A stretch of 64,000 bases of DNA from Agriotes lineatus (lineage: Eukaryota; Arthropoda; Insecta; Coleoptera; Elateridae). Numbering within the stretch: the first letter of the stretch is position 1; each line of letters opens with the position of its first letter. The position numbers and the translations under genes were made by a program. The DNA is taken from NCBI GenBank assembly GCA_940337035.1, contig CALNHX010002703.1, forward strand, positions 1-64,000, in the 5' to 3' direction. The notes beneath the pieces are model-generated. The model was given only the letters and a program-made list of their open reading frames with translations, was not told where the DNA came from and searched no databases. Below are positions 10,277 to 21,526 of the stretch, in pieces.

Positions 10277-10905
10277 TCATATAGAAATAAAATCAACTAT
10301 ATTTTCAAAATTTTCATAACATTGTGCCAATCCTCTTGTGTCTTTGGCATGTGAAGACAATTTAACTAGTTCAATTATTTTTAAAAATTGCATGCACCCT
10401 GTATAAAAGTTAATATTGCAGAATGCTGATCCTAAATTATTGGATAATGGGGTATAATCTCCACTATTCAATATACCTACAGAAAATAGTGAACCTCCAC
10501 GACGTTCATCTAGAACTTCTGCACTTTCTTCAGTACTTTCGGTAAATAATCCAGCAGTAGACACAAAGAAATAATAAGAGAGATGAATTGTTGATGAAAA
10601 TTGAAGAAATTGAAAATACATTTGCCACTAATGGTAAATTCATAGCAAACAAATTATAAAGTTGGCCAAGGAAAAATCCATTGTTGCAGCATAGTTGATA
10701 ATAGACATTCTTTTTAGAGCTCACTTGAGAACCTTCAATCGGAACTCCAAAATAAACAGCATCTCAGGAATGGCAACTTAAGTAAGGCATCCAGTTCATT
10801 CTGCTTCTCAAGATCCCGCTCAATGGGTTCATAGATCACCAAATCAGTCGAAGGTTTAGAACGGCGCGGATCGTTATTACAACTGAATAAGGAATCTTCA
10901 CGACA
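10277..10905 (-). pseudogene. Broken protein-coding fragment of an unidentified, probably cellular gene
   Basis: On the minus strand an apparently real protein can be followed across at least two frame changes. First comes EDSLFSCNNDPRRSK, then STDLVIYEPIERDLEKQNEL (about 10890-10770). It continues in another frame as DAVYFGVPIEGSQVSSKKN, then LCCNNGFFLGQLYNLFAMNL (10760-10600). A third frame reads ESTEESAEVLDERRGGSLF, then GDYTPLSNNLGSAFCNINF and ends FENIVDFISI with a stop at 10277-10279. The hydrophilic, charge-rich, low-repeat composition is unlike the transposon proteins around it. I do not recognise the family. The frameshifts and lack of visible introns suggest a retrocopied pseudogene or a decayed exon. 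Confidence 0.45.
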
Positions 10906-10910
10906 TTGAA

Positions 10911-13730
10911 TGAATGTGTGAATATCTTACTTTTCAAAAATATGTTTTTGTTATGAATTCTACGTAATACATTGTGACTAATTATATTATATCTAATCCG
11001 TGTATCTTTATTAAAAATTATTACAATACTACGTAACAATTATTTTGATCAAGGTGGTACACTAACATGTTTTACTATTGACCATATACATATACAGTGC
11101 GTAAATTAAGTATGGAAACGGTGGTATTATTTGAATACGGCCATAGATAGAAATTTTGTATAGAAGTAAAACATACGGTTTTCTACTAATATTCGTGGTT
11201 CCAATTTTTTTATCGATCGTTACGAGTGCAACACGGCCAACTTGATTATTTTTTTAAATTGAAATGGGGGTCAAAAGTATTATAATTGGAAAGCTGTTTT
11301 TGTGTAGAACCCAACGATGTAGCACTTGATATGGCAGTTTTGAAAAATAACTTCACTATACCAAATTAAAGGTTGTAGATAAAAATGTCATGAGTTATTA
11401 GCTATCCAAACTCAACGAATACTTTTGCGAAATATAACAGCGCACTACACACTACTAAATACTTCAATACTTCTAACCACCTTTCCTCTTCTTCTTCTGT
11501 CATATTTATTCTTTCTTCGAGGCCCACTGGTGCATGAACTTTTCGGGTCCTTTTTAGTTTTTCCTCTGCACCATCCATCCTAGGAAATTCCCCAGTCTGT
11601 CTTTATTAAAATGAATAAATAGTTGTTCTGCAAACTTACGATTTAGCGGTATCAAATCACTTATTTAAACGCATGATGACCAATGCAAGTTGTATTCATC
11701 ATCCTGAAGCAGTACAGTGTGCCATTGCAAGTAAATAGTGTTCAAAAGTGACGCAGCATTTTGTAGCAGTAAATTGTGCCATTTTCATTAGATAGTGCTG
11801 AAGGAAATATGCCCGATTGCGGAAAAAGCAAGTTCAATCGATGGGTTTTAAATATACGATATACGAATGAGTTCATAATTAAATATAACAGAAGTAAGAT
11901 GGAGTGCGTGCAAAAATAAACTACCTGAAAAAGAAAGAGATATCCATATGCAAAATTTAAGTTAAGTAGTCTCGTTGAGGATCTTCATTATAACGTGCTT
12001 TCATAACGGTCAAAAACTAATTAAAAAGTTATAATCAAATAATCTAACATCTAACTATTCCGTTTTTTAAGCAACATCATTTCGTCACATTTTGAAATTT
12101 TTGTCGAATTGGACGTTATAATCTACTTAATGTCAGCATCAAGCCTACTAAGATATTTTTTTGAATTTGTCTCTTTTTTACTTCCTATTATCAGACGTGC
12201 GAACTGATACTTAAGTATCCTAAATCGATGAACAGCGTAAAAACTACCACCACGTGTTATTGTAAATTGAACAGTTACAAGATACATGGTAATTTTTAAG
12301 CCTCTATCTCGATTTTAACACTCTGCGATTTCTAAAAAATATACTTTTAAATGGAAATTTTATAGTATAGAAGTCATAGACTGAAATAGAACGGGGCTCG
12401 CTTGTGATAGTTAAAACAGTTGTACCTGGAAAGATACAGGGTGTTATGTAAGGCAGCCACCTGGTGTTTCTTCTGCCGGTGATATACTCGAGAAAATTCC
12501 TCAGCTCCAGAATTTAAGAAATTACCTTGTAAGGTTTACGAAAATGCGGAAATACACGTCGTTTCACAAATAAAAATCATACTGTAAATTTAAGAACTCA
12601 GTTAACCTAATATTAATAAAGATACATATAAGCAGGCACCAGCAGAAGGTCAAAATTGCTACGAATAATAGTAACAAACAATCCCTAAGGATTCTACTGC
12701 TCTTGACGCCATATTCACTCGATAAGCAACATTATTAGATGTTTGTCTATAAAAAAATTACAAGAGAAAAAATATTGATACACTGCAGCTCTGACGGGAA
12801 TACAATCGACAAGATGCGAAAATTAAGGGTTTCGGTCACCGGCGATGAGCGAAAATCCTGTCCTGTTCATCGTGACAAGAAAACAGAGCAAATTGCTTAT
12901 AGTTAAACTAAAGCTCTGAAGGTTAGTTGTTATCTTTTCTACTTTCCGTACAAATCTCAATCAAAATTTTTGAAGTGGCAATGAAAGCTTTTAATTAGTC
13001 CTTGATCAGTTAATTCTAAGGCATTTTAAGAGTCTCTCAAGTATTTTGTGAAAATACTAGATTAAAACCATTGTAATTTGCTTTGCCTACAAAATTCCTA
13101 TCCATCATGTGCAAATATTATTCGGCCTGATAAATCAAACACTTCGCCATGGTGATACTTCTCCAGATAAGATTCTACGCATTTCCCCTCTGAAATAACA
13201 AGATAATTTTTAAGTTGACGTTTCTCATGTATGTAAGCGAACTAAATCCTTATATTTAATTATGAAGTGAAGTGGATATTAAAAGAATCTTTAAAACAAA
13301 AATTTTCCAAACGTGATATTATCAGTAAAATTACAGATGTACTACTTATGCGTATCTAAAGAAACTAGTTCAACTTAATAGATATCAAGCTACGGGTGGT
13401 AATACATATTTAAGTATGTCAAGTACCGTTACTGCAAGCAATACAGACATTCTGAAAAATTAAACGTAATATTTTTAGTTGATTTCGCAACAGAAAAGTT
13501 TGACTCCTTAAAACTAGCAAAATATTTGGGTTAAGTGTTTCAAACTCTGCTAGAGGAAGAAATTATGCTTCTTGAGACTTAAAAATGTTTAACTGAAATG
13601 TAAGAGCTTTTCAGGTTTATGCTAATTTTAATTTTGAAAGCAAAGCCTTGCAAAATCTGGAAATTGTGAAAATGGCGGGAATTAAGCGTTAAGAAATGTT
13701 CTTCATAATTTAAAACAAGATGTGATTATA
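10911..13730. other. No recognised gene; possible solitary transposon ends
   Basis: This is about 2.8 kb of AT-rich DNA without a credible reading frame. A CAGTGCG motif near 11096 and a CAGGGTGT motif at about 12437 look like ends of insect DNA-transposon relics, but I could not pair them with partners. Short trinucleotide runs (cttcttcttc at about 11490) are present. Confidence 0.4.
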
Positions 13731-13830
13731 CAGGGTGTGTATAAATTTGCGAAAAAATTACAAGTGGCGATGTTGGTCATAACATTTTGTTGAAAATCGT
13801 AATACTAAAATGTTGGATTGGACTTGTTCA

Positions 13831-13964
13831 AAATGTAAAATTATGGCCCTATGCAAAATTTCATGACACCGTATTACCACATAAGTTACTTCATCCAGTA
13901 CATACGGTTACATAAAAGTAAGTCGATATCTCTTAAATTTTGTATGGGACCATAATTTTACATT
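13831..13964. repeat. Inverted repeat with 30-bp arms
   Basis: The arm aatgtaaaattatggccc... at 13831-13861 is matched by its inverted copy ...ggaccataattttacatt at 13935-13964, with few mismatches and a 73-bp spacer. It follows a CAGGGTGT motif at 13733 and is likely part of a foldback or transposon relic. Confidence 0.6.
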
Positions 13965-14033
13965 CTGAATAACTTTCCTTGATGATACTTTGACGTATTT
14001 GAAACAGAAAATGTGCTTTACCTAAAAAACATG

Positions 14034-14552
14034 TTTTATCTACGACCACTACTAAAAGTAGGCCTTTTAGCGCTAGACTGTTTCACTAAAAGTGACGTTT
14101 TATAGTTTACCGTGTTTAAAGAAATCAGCTGTTTACTTTTAGCACACGGGCTAAAAGTGAAGCGAGGTTATCAAACTACAATTTCGAACTGCAAGTGAAG
14201 TTGTAAAGCTATTCCAGTTGCTTCTTGCGTTACAGGTAAAGCGTTTTTGAAATAATTAAAGCGTTATGTAATGAATACAGTCATATGTGGAGTATCAATA
14301 ATTACATTTCGAAACTCGCCTTGACAGCCTACTGTTCATTATGACATAAATTAAAAGTGTCGCAGATGCGAGCCTTTCTTAAATCGATATTTATGGATTA
14401 ATAACGGTAAAATTAAGGTCGTAGATAAAATATTGTATGCAACGCGTGCTAAAAGTCGTTTATGCGCGAGACATGTTATGAAACTCAGCCTTCGGCTTCG
14501 TTTCATAATTTTCATGTCTCGCGCATAAACGTCGACTTTTAGCACTTGTTGC
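14034..14552. repeat. Composite foldback element with two palindromes
   Basis: A perfect 14-bp inverted pair, ttttatctacgacc, lies at 14034-14047 and 14417-14430. Next to it a second, longer palindrome has arms 14439-14484 and 14500-14552. Shared blocks are gcgcgagacatg, cgtttatgcgc and gtgctaaaagtcg, with a GC-rich mini-hairpin in the loop. A further direct copy of the ttttatctac motif follows at about 14562. No coding capacity is seen. It resembles a MITE or foldback of unknown class. Confidence 0.65.
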
Positions 14553-14570
14553 ATAAATAGCTATTTTATC

Positions 14571-15440
14571 TACCGCTCCTGAGGGCCCACGAAGACCAAT
14601 TCAACAGTTTTGAACGCGGTAGATTGATGAATATATAAACTTTTCTCAATTATAGGTTACTAACATCGTGTTTCTTGGAAGTTATATGCGGAGATTTAAA
14701 AAAAAATGTATATGGCAATACATAGTTATAAACGCCTTATGCGAATTATTAATTGACAGTATGGTTTACAAAATATTTGAAACGCGCAAACGTTAAATTT
14801 AATTATTCCAATAACCCAGTTGTTCAATCTAATTCCGAATTAATTTTATTCCCAAGTTTTAAATTTTGAATATACATGATCCGACACTGATGGGGGAGGG
14901 GGAAAAGGTATTTCTAAAACTATGAGAGTTATATAAATATTGTATAGATAACATTTGTAGGTACAAAACTTGTCACATTACTAACATAATTTTGATTATA
15001 CAGGGTGCCTCAAAAAGTGTGGAGAATCAAACTTACCTTTTTTTAATGGAATGCTCTATATTTAGGTGGCTTAGAAGGCTTGCACTAAAATACTAATCAT
15101 TTTCATATAGCTACAGTTGTCTAGGTCTAACTTCAAGAGATATTAACGATTTTATGAAAGAAAATGCTGAACTTCAGGTGGCTGCTGTAAATAACAGAAA
15201 CCAATTGAACGAAGAAAATAGGGCTTTTCAAAAAATATAAAAACATACAGGGCGCTTTATTTTTAAAACATCCAAAATGTTTCAACTTACAGATGTTAAG
15301 TACCTCGTATTATATTAATACCCACAGCCAATATTTTCTACTCTAAAGGTAATTCACAAAAGAGATCATTTTTACTTTCTTTTACAATAATGAAAATATT
15401 GGATTCACCCCCTCTAAATTGAGTTTTCAACAGATCTTCA
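14571..15440. other. No recognised gene; CAGGG-type motifs
   Basis: AT-rich DNA. CAGGGTGCCTC at about 15001 and CAGGGCGC at about 15249 look like ends of decayed transposons. No inverted partner or protein could be established. Confidence 0.35.
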
Positions 15441-15495
15441 CGTTTTCGAGCTCCCGAACCCAAAAAACATATTTTTGTTCATAAGTTTGTCTGTG

Positions 15496-15526
<31 letters not shown>

Positions 15527-15635
15527 GTGTCTGTCTGTGTGTCTGTCTGTGTGTCTGTCTGTGTGTCTGTCTGTGTGTCTGTCTGTGTGTCTGTCTGTGT
15601 GTCTGTCTGTGTGTCTGTTTGTGTGTCTGTCTGTG

Positions 15636-15666
<31 letters not shown>

Positions 15667-16009
15667 GTGTCTCTCTGTCTGTGAACAAAATATCCGAAAA
15701 ACGGAAAGAGATATGGCGTTGAAACTTCATATATAAATTGTGTGTACTACCTAGATGCGACAGCAAGCTTTTGAAAAAAAATTGCATAACCGGAAGTATG
15801 GTGTTTACTCTTGTGATTTTTCAGGTTTTTTTATTTTTTCAAAAACTGCTTTTAACGATCTTTTAAAACATTACATTTTTAATATGTATTGATGTGAGAT
15901 ATGTGATTTTCCAATTGAATATCTCTAAAATGGGTTTCATTTGGTTTTTTATTAACTCCTATTTTAAATAGAACTTCCGGAATATTATTATATAATATAT
16001 ATATTATTA
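15440..16009 (+). repeat. Dispersed repeat, copy 2, split by gypsy element 1
   Basis: This is the second copy of the repeat at 7960-8290. The head is greatly expanded: 15487-15682 consists of nearly perfect tandem GTCTGTCTGTGT 12-mers, against only about two units in copy 1. The body (gaacaaaatatc, agcaagcttttgaaaa, cataaccgg) is closely conserved. Gypsy element 1 begins at 16010, inside an AT-rich tail just after gaacttccgg. The open frames across the array in all phases result from the 12-bp period and are not genes. Confidence 0.8.
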
Positions 16010-16649
16010 TGTAATGGCTATATAAGCTACACGTTGGACTATCCATATATTTTATGAAATGTAATGCACCACTTTAAACTAGCCCTTTATTAATGCAATG
16101 CCCTTTCTAATTAAATAATAATTCTTTTTTTAAAATCAAGTTCTCTTATCTCAGGTGGTTCGCCAAATCAAGATCTCTATTAATTGAATTTTAATATTAC
16201 AGTTAATGACATTTGCTGTCAAACCGATTTTCAAAACTCATCAAGCCAGGTATTGACAATTGTATATTATCTTAACACACATATTAATCAATTCTCCTAA
16301 GTAAGTAATAAATCAAGTCTATTTGAACACCTTCTTGTACTAGATACAATTCTTATTGCACACTTATTTATTTTAAAAATCCTATTATTACATGCTATTA
16401 ATCATTATCATTCTAACAAATACATTTGTTAATTGTAACCTTAGCTTGAACTTTATCAAAATTTTCTGTAACCATTAAATTAGTATTCAATTAATATCAA
16501 AATCTCCTCTCTCATTGTCTCAATTAAATTTATTTATAATGTTTAAAATTGAACACCCATCAAGATTTAATTATAGCAATATTCCAAATTTATTCGTTTT
16601 TAAATATTTCTTTATTGTATTTGATTACACTGCCTCATGTATCATAACA
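16010..16649 (-). repeat. 3' LTR of gypsy 1 (640 bp)
   Basis: Starts tgtaatggctatataagc and ends tatcataaca. It matches the other LTR over its whole length with scattered substitutions, but lacks a 685-bp segment that the 21527-22851 copy has after cttcttgtacta. Confidence 0.85.
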
Positions 16650-16853
16650 TAATTCCTCAATTAATAAAAATATTTAAATAAACCAGTTTTATTTCAAATA
16701 TCTTTTTAAATAATAAATTTATAATTCATCATACTATCCTAGTATTTAACTTCATAACAATTAATATCTATTTACTTCTATCTATTTAAAATCACCATAG
16801 AAACAAAATATTTAACCTTTCCAACAAACAACAACCTTTATATTCTCATTAAT

Positions 16854-17105
16854 TTACATTTTGTATGGATAGATCATTGATATATGAAATCTTTCTCTTA
16901 TTCTTCCATCTCTTTCATTTATTAGTTCATAAGTGTTATTATTATTAAATATTTGATGTATTTTATAAGGCCCTTCATACGCATACAACAGTTTTGCACA
17001 CTTCTTTTCCTTCCTGTTTGCTACCCTGAGTTTCTTTACAATTACTAAGTCCCCTATTTCAAATTTTACCCGTTTTAATATTTTCTTATTTTGTTTTTTT
17101 TTCAT
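16854..17105 (-). pseudogene. Gypsy 1 integrase C-terminal domain
   Basis: An 83-codon frame with VKFEIGDLVIVKKLRV, then YEGPYKIHQIF and TYELINERDG corresponds to the C-terminal beta-barrel (GPY type) of gypsy integrases, which binds DNA and positions the integration complex. The upstream zinc finger and DDE core are missing. Only 18 bp separate this from the RNase H frame, so roughly 1 kb has been deleted. It ends about 200 bp before the LTR, with no room for an envelope gene. Confidence 0.75.
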
Positions 17106-17123
17106 ATCTGTCGTGAATTATTT

Positions 17124-17459
17124 TCAATCCTCTTCTGCTGTCTGCTTGCTTAATATCTCTTGTTTTGATAACCTTCCTTCCTCATAAATTTGCTCAATTC
17201 CTATTAAAATTTGTTTTGGTTTATCATAATTAGGTATATCTTTTCTACTTAAGAAATCTGCTACTACATTTAACTTTCCTGGCCTATGTCTAATATCAAA
17301 TTCATATTGTTGTAAATACAATGCCCATCTATATAACCTGTCATTATGAAAAGTTTTATTTTTCAAAAACGAAATTGCTGAATTATCTGTTTCAATATCA
17401 AATTTATTCCCTGTTAAATAAAATTTCAATTTATTAATTGCAAATATGACTGCCAACAT
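17124..17459 (-). pseudogene. Gypsy 1 RNase H, C-terminal half
   Basis: Reads MLAVIFAINKLKFYLTG, then ETDNSAISFLKN and YEFDIRHRPGKLNVVADFLS, the conserved gypsy RNase H blocks with the catalytic-region TDN and the terminal H.PG..N..AD.LSR. The frame joins the pol frame upstream by a shift at about 17460-17490, where ICFISRLLKGYEIRY can be read as the missing connection. RNase H degrades the RNA strand of the RNA-DNA hybrid during reverse transcription. Confidence 0.8.
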
Positions 17460-17487
17460 TTCTTTCTCAGTTATAGTGTATCTAATT

Positions 17488-19215
17488 TCATACCCTTTTA
17501 ATAGTCTTGAAATAAAACATATGGTAGATTGGTACTTCTATCCCATCTTGTATTTGTATTAGTTCTGCTGCAATTGCTTCATCGGATGCGTCCGTACGAA
17601 GTATAAACTTTTCTTTAAAATTAGGATATTTCAGTAATAATCCTTCATGAAACCTCTGTTTGATTGTATTCAATGCTTTTTCTATTTCTTCATCCCATGA
17701 CCATTTTACATCTTTTCTTAATAATTGTACTAAAGATAACGTCAACTCTGAGTAGTTACTTATGAACCTTTTATAATAATTAAAAACATCTAATAACCCT
17801 CTTAACTTTTTTAAATTCGATGGAAGAGGTAAATTCTTAATTTCCTCAAAACGTTTCTCATTTATGGTTACTCCATTTTTACTTATTTCGTATCCCAAAT
17901 TTACTTTTTCTTGCATAAATTCACATATTGGTATGTTCAATTTTAATCCATTTTTATTTAATGTTTCAATTATAATTGTTAAATGTTTTAAATGTTGTTG
18001 TTCGTTTTCAGAAAACAATAAGATATCATCAACATCATGCACACAAAAGTCTTCAAATTCGTTTAATATCTTCTGCATTGCTCTTACCAGTGCTGCACAA
18101 GACGTTGTTAACCCAAATGGTACCACTTTAAATTGAAAAATCTCTTCATGAATACTAAAACCAATATATTTTCTCGACTCTTCATGTAATGGAATAAGCC
18201 AAAACGAATTTTTCAGATCTAATTTTGTAAGAATCTTCTTATCCCAAATTCTACTTAATAATCCATCTATAGTTTGTGGAGATTCGTATTGTGGCTTTGT
18301 TATTTGATTAATTCTGCGTGCATCCAAACATAAACGAAGAGAACCGTCACGTTTTTTAACTACTACTAAAGGATTAATAAAATTACTCTTTGAAGCTTCT
18401 ATTACTCCATCTTTTACCATCTTATGCATTTCCTTCCTAACCTGTCCTCTTAATGCAAATGGTATAGGGTAAGATTTACTATTAAAGCTTTTTGATTCGT
18501 CAACTTGCAACCTATGAATGTATTTCCTTGCTTGTCCTACTTCTTCATTTATAACCTCTTTATTTCTGATAATTATTTGTAATATTTGGCTTTTAAATTG
18601 TTTATTCTTCTCACCTATTTTTAACTCATTCAGCAATAACCCTTTTTTATCATAATTATTCTCTATACTATTTATTATGTATATATTAATAACTATACCT
18701 TCTTTATATTGCATTATGTCTCCAATTTTATCTAATTGGCAACACTTATCTTCTTGGCTGACTCTACTGTTACAGATCCAAGATTTACTTAACCCCTTCA
18801 AATGAATACACCTTTGTGATCCATCAATATTTATTCCCAGTTGCTGAATAATGTCGATGTCCATGCTAAGACCTTTAACTATAAACAATCTAACTACAGC
18901 TTCCCATCGATCAATAATTATTTTAATATTTAACATTCGGTTTGTTGTTGATATTTTTCTTTTAGTTGCAGATAGCAAATTTATTTTATTCACTTTTCTT
19001 ATATTCTTATCTAGGACATCCAAATTATTTAAAATTATTTCTTCATTTATTAAAGAAGCGATTGCTCCACTATCAATCAAAGCTAAATATTCTGTATTAT
19101 TTAAATTAACTTTTAAAAATGGTAACGTTGAAAGCTGCTTTTCTTCTTCTTCCTCTTCCAGTAAAAATTCTCCATTATTTTTGTAATTATTATAAAAACA
19201 CGTGAGGTTCTTCAT
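17488..19215 (-). pseudogene. Gypsy 1 protease and reverse transcriptase
   Basis: 575 codons. An aspartic-protease motif ALIDSGAIASLI lies at about residues 45-56 (active-site DSG at 48-50). The RT follows with PLVVVKKRDGSLRLCLDAR (about 282-300), KLDLKNSFWLIPL (331-343), VVPFGLTTSCAAL (364-376) and the catalytic box VHDVDDILLFS with VDD at 395-397. The usual aromatic residue before the first Asp pair (Y.DD) is changed here. The start of RNase H (KFILRTDAS) is in frame before a frameshift ends the frame. The protein would process Gag-Pol and copy the RNA genome. Confidence 0.85.
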
Positions 19216-19251
19216 TAAACTATTTAAAATTGAAGGTTTTTTTTAATCTTC

Positions 19252-20147
19252 TTAGGAATCTTCCAAACCCTCAGTTTCTTCTAATTGATTTTCTCTCATA
19301 AGTTTGCCCCTGTCGAATTCACCTTTATATACGGTATTTATGTATTGACGTCTAGGATATTTATCTGCTACATTCTCCCGGTTCATTCGTTCCTTATTCT
19401 TGTCCTCAATTATAGTATTATATCTTTTCCTGTCCTGATTATTATAATCTGTTCTATTTTGGTAGTTCCTTCCTTGATTAATATTGTTATATTGATTATT
19501 CCTCCATCTATCCAAATTCCTATTGTAACTGTCGTTAAAATTTCTTTCCCCTGTTCTGAAATTATTATAACTATTACGACCAAAATTAAATTTATTTTGT
19601 TGTACTTCCTCATATTTTCTTTTACTAGAATTTTGAAAATTCTGACTTTTTCTTCTGTTATTTTCTTTATTATTATTACTAATAGCCATATCGTAGTTCC
19701 TTACTATTTCTAAAAAGTCTTTCAACGTTTTAATATTTTGTACAGTTACTGCTCTGGTAATTTCACTTTCTAAAGTCTGGACAAATGTTGAATTATTTCT
19801 TCTTCAGCTAACGTAGGTGTTAAATATTGTGCTTTATTAAATTTCTGTATCACATACATTTCACGGGTGCTACCTCTTTCCCAATACCTACTAGTTGTTA
19901 ACTGAGTTCTCACTCGAGCTTGATGTGCATTACTCCAGTATTGATTTATGAATAGTTTTCTAAATTCCTCATAATTCTTATATTTTGATTTAACAATACT
20001 GTGCCATGTATCTGCATAATTTCTTAACGTCATGTTAATTACTTGTAACCTTTTATTTTCGTCATGTGTTGACTTCATGATATCATCTAATTTGACAATA
20101 TAACTCATAGGTTGTTCTCCAGGTCTTCCTTCAAATATTGGCAACAT
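19252..20147 (-). pseudogene. Gypsy 1 gag, core and nucleocapsid-like part
   Basis: Two frames are joined by a shift near 19800. 19770-20147 reads MLPIFEGRPGEQPMSYI, then TWHSIVKSKYKNYEEFRK and RGSTREMYVIQKF, the gag core of gypsy elements. 19252-19725 (157 codons, with FVQTLESEITRAVTV readable upstream) is extremely rich in Asn, Arg and Tyr (NNNKENNRRKSQNF, RNLDRWRNNQYNN). It is nucleocapsid-like, but I see no CCHC zinc knuckle. Gag packages the element RNA. Confidence 0.7.
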
Positions 20148-20174
20148 GTCTGTTTGTATTCCAATATAATTACT

Positions 20175-21077
20175 TCATTGGCTACTGTTTAACATTTCCG
20201 TTCCATCTTGCATTCTTTTCAATGTTTCTTCTACCTCTTTAATCTTTGTTAAATGATTTTTGTTTAACACATTAACTCTGCTTACGTTATTATTAATTTC
20301 TTCTTGCATTTCAGCTTGATTTTTATTTACCTTATCATCAATCAATTGTATTTGTTTATGCACATTTTTATTTTGACTTTGTATGTCCTTTAGTTTTCCA
20401 TCTACCTCTTCGTTACTCTTTACTAACTTATCTTCCATGATTTTTGTTAAATTTTCCTCTAATTGTTTGTGTTCCTCCTGTCTTTCTTCTCGCACCTCAT
20501 TCTTAAGTCCTTCTTTATAATTTCTTAATGTATCACTAATCTTATTTATTTGTGCTTGCAATTTTTGCTTATTCTGGAGTTGTACTTTATTAAAATCTTC
20601 TCTTAATTCCTTCATTGTCTCTTCCATCTTATCTGCTTGGTCTTTTTGTTCTTGTACCATGTCTGCAGTGTTCTGAATTGCGTCTCGTAACCTACCTTCC
20701 CTTTCCTCTGCATCTTGCTTACTTTTCTCTGCATCTTGCTTACTTTTTTCTGCAGTTCTTTCAATTGCTGCTTGTAACCTCCCTTCCCTTTCCTCAGCAT
20801 CTTTTCTCAACTCTGCTGCATCTTTCTTACTTTCCTCGGCCTTTTGTTTAATTTTCTCTGCATTTTTCTGTATTTGTAACAATATTGTTTGCAGCATCTT
20901 ATTCATACCGTCATCTTTTATTGTCTGTTCCTTCTGCTGAATTCTAATCTGATCACCTTGTTGTATTTCCTCCACTTCAACTTCATGACCACTCTCTATC
21001 ACTTCCATTTCTTCTTGTTCTACGTCTTTCTCCTCTTCAGTCTTCTTGACTTTTCTTGTAACCCTTTTTTCTGCCAT
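20175..21077 (-). pseudogene. Gypsy 1 gag, N-terminal coiled-coil region
   Basis: 300 codons starting MAEKRVTRKVKKTEEEKD. The N-terminus is basic then acidic, followed from about residue 60 to 290 by a long heptad-like coiled coil rich in E, K and Q. It includes two near-repeats of DAEEREGRL (about residues 95 and 125), a sign of internal duplication. A TGA stop at 20175-20177 is in frame with the gag core downstream (NYIGIQTDMLPIFEG follows directly), so a single stop codon splits gag. The start codon lies 450 bp inside the 5' LTR boundary. Confidence 0.7.
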
Positions 21078-21493
21078 GTTTTAGTTTAATTTTTCAAATG
21101 TACCTACTTTTTATTACTAACCTTTATATTCAATTATAAATCTTTATATTTTATTTTCAAATTGACCCTTTATAATATTCTTTAGTTACTTTTATTGATT
21201 GTCCTATTCTATTTCTTTATTTTACTCAAAAAGAAATTAATTATGATATGTTTTTAAATTATGATTGTTTTATAACAATCTTGTTCCTTAATTCACAATT
21301 GTTAACACCAAATTAACCATAAACTTGGTTTATCAGTTACAATTAAATCTCTTTATTTTTATTATGTCAATATCCCCACTTTACTGGCGACATGTGTTAT
21401 AAATGTCAAGCAACATGGTTTTAAACAACCCCTCATTTGGACACCACATATTATATTCAGTAATGTCATAAACAAACTGCCTAACAATCACTA

Positions 21494-21518
21494 TAAGCCC
21501 CACGTTTTTGGGCCGCCA
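21494..21518 (-). promoter_or_regulatory. Candidate primer-binding site of gypsy 1
   Basis: Eight nt inside the 5' LTR (minus strand) the sequence starts TGGCGGCCC and ends ACGTGGGGC. It resembles a tRNA-Lys-type PBS (known form TGGCGCCCAACGTGGGGC) with extra bases in the middle. A weakened PBS would impair initiation of reverse transcription. The tRNA assignment is from memory. Confidence 0.5.
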
Positions 21519-21526
21519 ATAGTTTA

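Noticed and set aside
15475..15787. Long Cys/Val/Ser or Thr/Asp/Arg repeat proteins over the GTCTGTCTGTGT array
   Set aside because: Open in several frames on both strands because of the 12-bp microsatellite period; not genes.
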